Assembly: GCA_031277235.1 (NCBI GenBank)
Contig: JAITMT010000277.1
Coordinates: 1 to 9,565 of the forward strand
Length of the DNA: 9,565 nt
Direction of reading: 5' to 3'
DNA from: Tannerella sp.
GTDB lineage: Bacteria; Bacteroidota; Bacteroidia; Bacteroidales; Tannerellaceae
In this document: one piece after another, positions 5,867 to 9,565 of the stretch
How the letters are laid out: the number at the start of each line of letters is the position of its first letter
How positions within the stretch are numbered: position 1 is the stretch's first letter
Program-made: the position numbers and the translations under genes
Notes under the pieces: generated by a model
Databases searched by the model: none
Seen by the model: the letters and a program-made list of their open reading frames with translations, nothing else
What the model was told of the DNA's origin: nothing

Positions 5867-7180
5867 TTATTGTTCCAACTCGCCCACATAAAACGGAATG
5901 TTGGCAAACGCCACATGATTACCCTTGTCATATCCCGCCACAAACAGGCGATAAGCGCCCGTCCGGAGCGGAGCCGTAAACCGGATCGTCTCGTTGGCAA
6001 GGACTTCAGCGGAACAGTCTATGGACGCCGGTTTTCTTTCTCCCTGACCGCCGTAGCCGAAATCGGTCAGTTCGGGAAGCAGTTCCCATTCATAACGGAC
6101 GGCGTCGTTTTTGTCCGTATCGCGCATCCAAACCTGTGCAAGCGCTTTTTCGCCCGGCGAAAGCGTCACAAAATCGTAAGCCGATTTGCCGTTTATCCGC
6201 ATGGAATCTATGCGTGGCGCTTTGTTTTCAGGACTGCGCCCCGTCCATTCCTGCCGCATGACGTCCACCGCTTCGGTTTCCCGCCATTCCCGGTCGAACA
6301 TGCCAAACCATGTGTGAGTGTATTCCTGATGTTGCCGCCAGAGGAAAACAAAAGAACCGAGACACATATCCCTGTCTTTCAAGATGGTACCTTCGTAGCG
6401 TTCCCTGTATTTGTCCGCCTTTTCGCTGCCCGTTTCTTCGATATGGTAGCCCCAGGGAGTTCGCGGCATTTGCCAGAATCCGGTGGGACCCCACTCGGTA
6501 ACCATGTAGGGTCGCGTCCATTGCCACAGGCGAAGCATGTCGGGAATGCGGAGCAGGTCGCCGTATTCGTTCACGCCCAGCAGGTCGAGGTCGGGACACT
6601 GCGCATTCAGAGCGTTTATTTTATGTTCGGTGATGGAGCCTACGACCGTCATGACAGGATGACGGGGATCTATTTCGTGAATGGCTTTCGCCAAATCATT
6701 AACGGCGTCCCATACTTTCATGTTGTAATAGATTTTGTTAGGCTCGTATATTTTTTGCGGAACATGATCCAGTTCGTTGCCCAGCGCCCACATCATCACG
6801 GCAGGATGATCCTTCATCTCGTGCACAATCCGCAATATTTTTTTATGCTGCACCCGCACAGCCTCAACATCTTCATAATCAAATCCGTCTCTTTGAGCGA
6901 CTGCCGGAAGATTGACCAAAACCATCAAACCCAGGGCGTGAGCTTCGTCCAAGCGTTCTTTTGTATAACCCGAACGGATGGCGTTGCCGCCATATTTTTT
7001 CACCAACTCAATACCGGTATGCCCGACCGCTCCCTTGACGAAGGTTGGCTGCCCGTCAACAAGCAGTTCATAGGCGCCGGAAGGGTTCTTTTGGATGGTT
7101 ACGGATGTTCCCTGCGCGTTCGCCGCTGAAAGGGAAAACGCGAATATTACAAATGTGTAAAAAGCAATTATGTTCTTCAT
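5867..7180 (-). CDS. Secreted glycoside hydrolase, GH2-type TIM barrel
   Basis: A 437-residue protein with a Sec signal peptide (residues 1 to about 22, with a cleavage site near ANA-Q). A short strand region (25-50) leads into a TIM barrel. Clan GH-A signatures are clear: WALGNELD puts the acid/base glutamate at E136, and VTEWGP puts the nucleophile at E229. Residues about 320-437 form a beta-sandwich-like C-terminal domain. Typical GH2 enzymes are 600-1,100 residues, with a jelly-roll and an immunoglobulin-like domain before the barrel. Both are missing here, so this belongs to a short GH2-like group. It would cleave a glycoside outside the cytoplasm with retention of configuration; the sugar cannot be told. 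The ATG at 7180 is preceded by a -7 box at 7201-7208. A shared glycan-degradation role with the downstream exported oxidoreductase is plausible but inferred. Confidence 0.85.
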   Translation of the reverse strand: MKNIIAFYTFVIFAFSLSAANAQGTSVTIQKNPSGAYELLVDGQPTFVKGAVGHTGIELVKKYGGNAIRSGYTKERLDEAHALGLMVLVNLPAVAQRDGFDYEDVEAVRVQHKKILRIVHEMKDHPAVMMWALGNELDHVPQKIYEPNKIYYNMKVWDAVNDLAKAIHEIDPRHPVMTVVGSITEHKINALNAQCPDLDLLGVNEYGDLLRIPDMLRLWQWTRPYMVTEWGPTGFWQMPRTPWGYHIEETGSEKADKYRERYEGTILKDRDMCLGSFVFLWRQHQEYTHTWFGMFDREWRETEAVDVMRQEWTGRSPENKAPRIDSMRINGKSAYDFVTLSPGEKALAQVWMRDTDKNDAVRYEWELLPELTDFGYGGQGERKPASIDCSAEVLANETIRFTAPLRTGAYRLFVAGYDKGNHVAFANIPFYVGELEQ

Positions 7181-7200
7181 TTTTGTTTACTGTTTGACTC

Positions 7201-7208
7201 CAAAGATA
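7201..7208 (-). promoter_or_regulatory. -7 box of the glycoside hydrolase promoter
   Basis: TATCTTTG on the minus strand matches the Bacteroidetes -7 element, 20 bases before the ATG. No good TTG lies at the usual 19-21 base distance. The end of the mobile element (7234) begins just beyond where the -33 box should be, so the upstream part may have been altered by insertion. Confidence 0.5.
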
Positions 7209-7233
7209 CGACATTTTTTAGAAAACCAGACTG

Positions 7234-7260
7234 ATAGGTCAAATTTCAGGCTGAAAATTT
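7234..7260 (+). repeat. Left terminal inverted repeat
   Basis: Identical over all 27 bases to the reverse complement of 9159-9185. Similarity stops at 7261. It lies about 54 bases upstream of the glycoside hydrolase ATG. Confidence 0.9.
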
Positions 7261-7279
7261 CTGTAAAGCCGATAAACAG

Positions 7280-7287
7280 TACCTTTG
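7280..7287 (+). promoter_or_regulatory. -7 box of the IS256-variant transposase remnant
   Basis: TACCTTTG lies 16 bases before the ATG at 7304 on the plus strand. No clear -33 element is seen; the correct distance falls near the inner end of the terminal repeat. Confidence 0.45.
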
Positions 7288-7303
7288 CAGCAAATCAAAG
7301 TAT

Positions 7304-7961
7304 ATGAATAAAAAAAGTGCTTTTACTGTAATTCTCCTATAACAAAGAAAAATGGCTTAAAAAATGACATACGGCAATATAAAGTCATGTTTGCGGCAAA
7401 CAGTTTTTGGGTGGCGACCGTTTGCAGACGCCGGAACTGTGGCGTCAATACAGTCATAATAAACAGACGGTCAGGGAACTTGCCGGACAATATTCCACAA
7501 GTGAAAGTACCGTCAAGCGCCGTCTGCGGACGGTACGGGAGAATTTTGAGTGCGTGGATTTTCCTTCCTGCGGGACAGTTTTGATGGATGCGACTTGTTT
7601 TGGCAGGGATTGGGGCGTAACTGTCCCGAAAGATTTTTTGACGGGAAAAATTTTGTGCCGTAAATACATCAAACATAAGAGACCGGCTGATTATCGGGAA
7701 TGTACGGATCTTATCCTGTCGAAAGGCTATCAAATTTCGGGCATTGTCTGTGACGGGTTCAAGGGAATTTTCAGGCAATATTCCGCTTATTCCGTCCAGA
7801 TATGCCGGTATCATTTTGTGAACCTCATCGGGCGGTATCCGACCCGGAATCCGAAGCCGGAAGCAGGCAGTGAGTTATGGATTTTGGTAAAAAACATCAC
7901 AAAATTGACTGGAAATGAATTTATTAAATTATTTCAGGAATGGGAAGACAATATCAAATAA
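7304..7961 (+). pseudogene. Transposase remnant, IS256-like zinc-binding variant
   Basis: Reading from ATG 7304 and restoring two lost single bases gives a transposase start. One A is missing from the A-run at 7310-7316, and one T before 7384. The repaired N-terminus holds a zinc ribbon, CFYC, 18 residues, then CHVCG, followed by KQFLGGDRLQTPELW and a helix-turn-helix-like region (QTVRELAGQYSTSESTVKRRL). From 7407 the frame is open. DATCFGR (Asp at 7587-7589) and CDGFKG (Asp at 7752-7754) look like the first two catalytic aspartates. The segment RYHFVNLIGRYPTRNPKPEAG is typical of the variant. The frame ends at TAA 7959-7961, where the nested IS630 begins, so the C-terminal third with the catalytic glutamate is absent. 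It is not functional. Confidence 0.72.
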
Positions 7962-7967
7962 AGTTCG

Positions 7968-7975
7968 TACATTTG
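7968..7975 (+). promoter_or_regulatory. -7 box of the IS630 transposase remnant
   Basis: TACATTTG, seven bases inside the element's left end and 17 bases before the GTG start at 7992. Any -33 element would lie in the older element outside. No good match is seen there. Confidence 0.35.
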
Positions 7976-7991
7976 CAGCAAAAAAAGTACT

Positions 7992-9051
7992 GTGTTGCAA
8001 GTAATAATAAGGGAAGAAGATAAAGCGGTATTTGCCCGTGAGCGTTACAGTCATATATATCCGCGTGCATGTCAGCGAATGGATGCGTTGCACCTGAAGT
8101 CAAAGGGACTTGATAATAGTCGGATATGCAATATACTGGATCTGCAACAATACGCTTTCAGGATTTTACAGAATGTATAATGCAGGCGGAGTGGAATAAT
8201 TGAGAACAGTAAAATTCAACCGTCCCAAAAGTCAGTTGCATGCCCGCAAAGACAGTCTGGAGAAATACTTTACGGAAAATCCTCCGACTTCCATTCCGGA
8301 AGCGGCAGCCGGAATCAAAGAGTTGACCGGAATGGAGCGCAGGGATACACGGGTTCGCAGATTTTTGAAATCCATCGGTTTTCGCTGTTTACAGGTTGGG
8401 GTTGTACCTGCAAAAGCGATAGCGGAGGAAAAAAAAATGGACAGAAGGAATATCCGGAAAAGGAACTTCAACCCCGAATAGAGGAGGTTGGACAGGGAAA
8501 ACGTACTGTTTATTTTGCCTGTACCGCCCATTCTGTGCATGGCGCCTTTATTGCCTGCATCCGGTGTATTGTCAGAGTCTTTATTCCTGCGCCTTCAGGA
8601 AGAAGCGGATACAGTGTTTTGGGCGTGATGGATGCAATCACCCACAATTTCGTATCCTGTACGCAATACGGATTGTATCAATCACTTGTCCGTAATCGAA
8701 TTGCTTGAAAATCTGCGGAAAATACACAAAGACAGCAGTATTCCGATAACTGTTTTCTCGGACAACGCCAAATACCGGATATGCAAGGCGGTTACTGAAA
8801 AGGCTGTTATTCTGAATATTGAACTGATGTTTTTGCCCCCGTAGAGTCCAAATCCGAATCTGATGGAACGGCTTTGAAACCGGGTGAAGAAAGACTGTTT
8901 GAATTGCAAGTATTACAGCAAGTTTTGTGAATTCAAGACCGCAGACAACTCATTGAACAGGATTGCCACCGGACAGGTTAAAAACGAACTGGAGTCTCTT
9001 TTATCGCTAAAGTTTCAGGCATTTGATAACTCATTTTATTGCCGAACTTAG
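7992..9051 (+). pseudogene. IS630-family transposase remnant
   Basis: Three reading frames together cover a transposase of about 350 residues. The first part (GTG 7992 to about 8147) has a helix-turn-helix-like region (LKSKGLDNSRICNILDL). After a frameshift, FYRMYNAGGVE is followed by a stop at 8197-8199, then LRTVKFNRPKSQL through GFRCLQVGVVPAKA. A second frameshift near 8440 leads into KRTVYFACTAHSVHGAF. There the first catalytic aspartate, expected in a VYFVDAAH-like motif, is replaced by cysteine. A third frameshift near 8655 gives ITVFSDNAKYR, holding the second aspartate, and ELMFLPP. Stops at 8842-8844 and 8875-8877 interrupt the SPNPNLMERL segment that holds the glutamate. The tail continues to TAG at 9049-9051, inside the right terminal repeat. 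It is clearly inactive and older than a single mutation. Confidence 0.8.
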
Positions 9052-9118
9052 TATATAAGATCCAATCCCTGACAGATTACTCCCCGGCAGTGTCCGTTTC
9101 CGTTTTGATTTGACGCTG

Positions 9119-9150
9119 CAAAATTACATGACGTTTTTTTGACAGCCAAA
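9119..9150 (-). promoter_or_regulatory. Inward-facing promoter at the right end of the composite element
   Basis: On the minus strand, TTTG (9150-9147), a 20-base spacer and TAATTTTG (9126-9119) fit the Bacteroidetes consensus well. It points into the element, but no minus-strand gene follows. It may be left over from a deleted gene or from the left end of another inverted copy. Confidence 0.5.
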
Positions 9151-9158
9151 AAACCGCA

Positions 9159-9185
9159 AAATTTTCAGCCTGAAATTTGACCTAT
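9159..9185 (-). repeat. Right terminal inverted repeat
   Basis: Perfect 27-base inverted partner of 7234-7260. Its outer 20 bases recur at 9207-9226. Confidence 0.9.
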
Positions 9186-9206
9186 AGAACGCAGGGGCCC
9201 AAAAAT

Positions 9207-9226
9207 AGCCTGAATTTTGACCTATA
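9207..9226 (-). repeat. Second, degenerate copy of the right terminal repeat
   Basis: Matches 9167-9186 at 19 of 20 positions, in the same orientation and exactly 40 bases away. It may be a remnant of an earlier insertion at the same place, or part of a duplicated end. Confidence 0.75.
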
Positions 9227-9261
9227 CGTAAAAATTAATAATATACGCCGGAGAGACAGCA

Positions 9262-9291
9262 AATAAAATACCCCTCTACAATTGAGGGGTA
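9262..9291 (-). terminator. Terminator downstream of the rhodanese-like gene
   Basis: On the minus strand, TACCCCTC, a 7-base loop and GAGGGGTA (stem 9291-9284 with 9276-9269) form an 8-base-pair hairpin followed by a T-rich TTTTATTT. It lies about 140 bases past the stop codon. A second hairpin, CCTTATT with AATAAGG (9294-9300 with 9309-9315), precedes it. Apart from these, I see no gene in 9186-9430. Confidence 0.6.
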
Positions 9292-9430
9292 GGCCTTATT
9301 CTTTCCCAAATAAGGGGGGTATGTATTATTTCCAATACGCTGCAAAGAAACGGATTTATTTTATAGAAACAAAAAAATAAAGAAAAATTTTTTCGTTTTA
9401 AGCCTGTTTTTACTCCGTCTCGACAATTTT

Positions 9431-9565
9431 TTAATTCTTCGATGCCGCGGCGTTTTTCATCTTCGCATCGAATGACTGCCAGCCGCCGCCGTTGAGAACG
9501 TTTTGAAATCCTGCACCTTCCAAAAGCATTTTTGCCCTGCTGCTGCGACCTCCACTCCGGCATAC
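9431..9565 (-). CDS. Rhodanese-like sulfurtransferase, C-terminal end (partial)
   Basis: The minus-strand frame is open from the window edge to a TAA at 9433-9431 and encodes the last 44 residues. It starts in the active-site loop: VCRSGGRSSRAKMLLEGAGF, then QNVLNGGGWQSF. CRSGGR is the rhodanese catalytic loop, whose cysteine carries the persulfide, and NGGGW is the characteristic motif after it. The family moves sulfur from thiosulfate or persulfides to acceptors; short PspE-like forms are often periplasmic. The tail DAKMKNAAASKN fits a single-domain protein. Because the N-terminus is outside the window, signal peptide, length and operon partners cannot be judged. The gene is read toward the insertion-sequence remnants and ends before them. 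Confidence 0.82.
   Translation of the reverse strand, partial: VCRSGGRSSRAKMLLEGAGFQNVLNGGGWQSFDAKMKNAAASKN

Larger units (their letters stand above)
7961..9051 (+). mobile_element. Nested IS630-family insertion sequence, decayed
   Basis: About 1.09 kb, the usual IS630 size. Short imperfect ends are visible: AAGTTCG at 7961-7967 and CGAACTT at 9043-9049. TA dinucleotides flank the unit at 7959-7960 and 9052-9053, the duplication IS630 elements make; a second TA at 9054-9055 makes the right boundary uncertain by two bases. The left TA plus the first base of the element form the stop codon of the interrupted transposase. Confidence 0.65.
7234..9185. mobile_element. Decayed composite insertion sequence with 27-base terminal inverted repeats
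   Basis: Bases 7234-7260 and 9159-9185 are perfect inverted repeats of 27 bases, beginning ATAGGTCAAATTTCAGG at the outer edge. They enclose 1,952 bp holding an IS256-variant transposase remnant and a nested IS630-family remnant. No matching target-site duplication is visible (left flank CCAGACTG, right flank AGAACGCA). Neither transposase is intact, so the element cannot move by itself. Confidence 0.75.

Noticed and set aside
5870..7129. A 419-codon open frame on the plus strand across the glycoside hydrolase gene
   Set aside because: It lies opposite a gene with a clear signal peptide and catalytic motifs, shows no recognisable motifs, and is explained by codon bias leaving the antisense frame open.
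7323..7814. A 163-codon minus-strand open frame across the IS256-like remnant
   Set aside because: The opposite strand carries the recognisable transposase motifs; this is a shadow.
9276..9563. A 95-codon minus-strand open frame overlapping the rhodanese end
   Set aside because: It is in another frame. The CRSGGR and NGGGW motifs occur in the frame ending at 9431, which is the real one.

Overview
The window looks like a chromosomal segment of a Bacteroidota bacterium, most likely Bacteroidales. The evidence is several promoters of the Bacteroidetes type (TTG or TTTG, 19-21 bases, then TAnnTTTG), a near absence of Shine-Dalgarno sequences, a Bacteroides-like XylA/XylE pair, and twin-arginine Gfo/Idh/MocA and TIM-barrel proteins typical of that phylum. 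No rRNA, tRNA or CRISPR was seen.

Left part (1-2040, plus strand): the last 39 codons of xylose isomerase (xylA) and a complete D-xylose/proton symporter (xylE), which together import xylose and convert it to xylulose. Between them sits a small four-helix-bundle protein gene of the 23S rRNA intervening-sequence protein family. It is bracketed by inverted arrays of an 8-base repeat that can pair over about 32 bases in the mRNA. The unit ends in a hairpin terminator that works in both directions.

Middle part (2068-7208, all minus strand): a hicAB toxin-antitoxin pair with its own promoter and a probable operator; a two-gene operon encoding a TIM-barrel sugar isomerase/epimerase-like protein and a Gfo/Idh/MocA oxidoreductase, both with Tat signals; a small unrecognised lipoprotein; and a secreted GH2-like glycoside hydrolase reduced to a TIM barrel plus one C-terminal beta domain. 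The export signals suggest sugar or glycoside processing in the periplasm, which fits next to xylose uptake, but no substrate can be read from the sequence.

Right part (7234-9226): a graveyard of insertion sequences. Perfect 27-base terminal inverted repeats enclose a decayed transposase resembling the zinc-binding IS256 variant. That gene is interrupted by a decayed IS630-family element, and its C-terminal third is missing. A second copy of the right-end repeat lies 40 bases further out.

Right edge (9262-9565): the C-terminal 44 codons of a minus-strand rhodanese-like protein with its Cys-Arg-Ser-Gly-Gly-Arg active-site loop, followed by a hairpin terminator.

The most unusual signal is the repeat-bracketed four-helix-bundle cassette inside the xylose operon. 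It resembles the known ribosomal intervening sequences but sits between two protein-coding genes.
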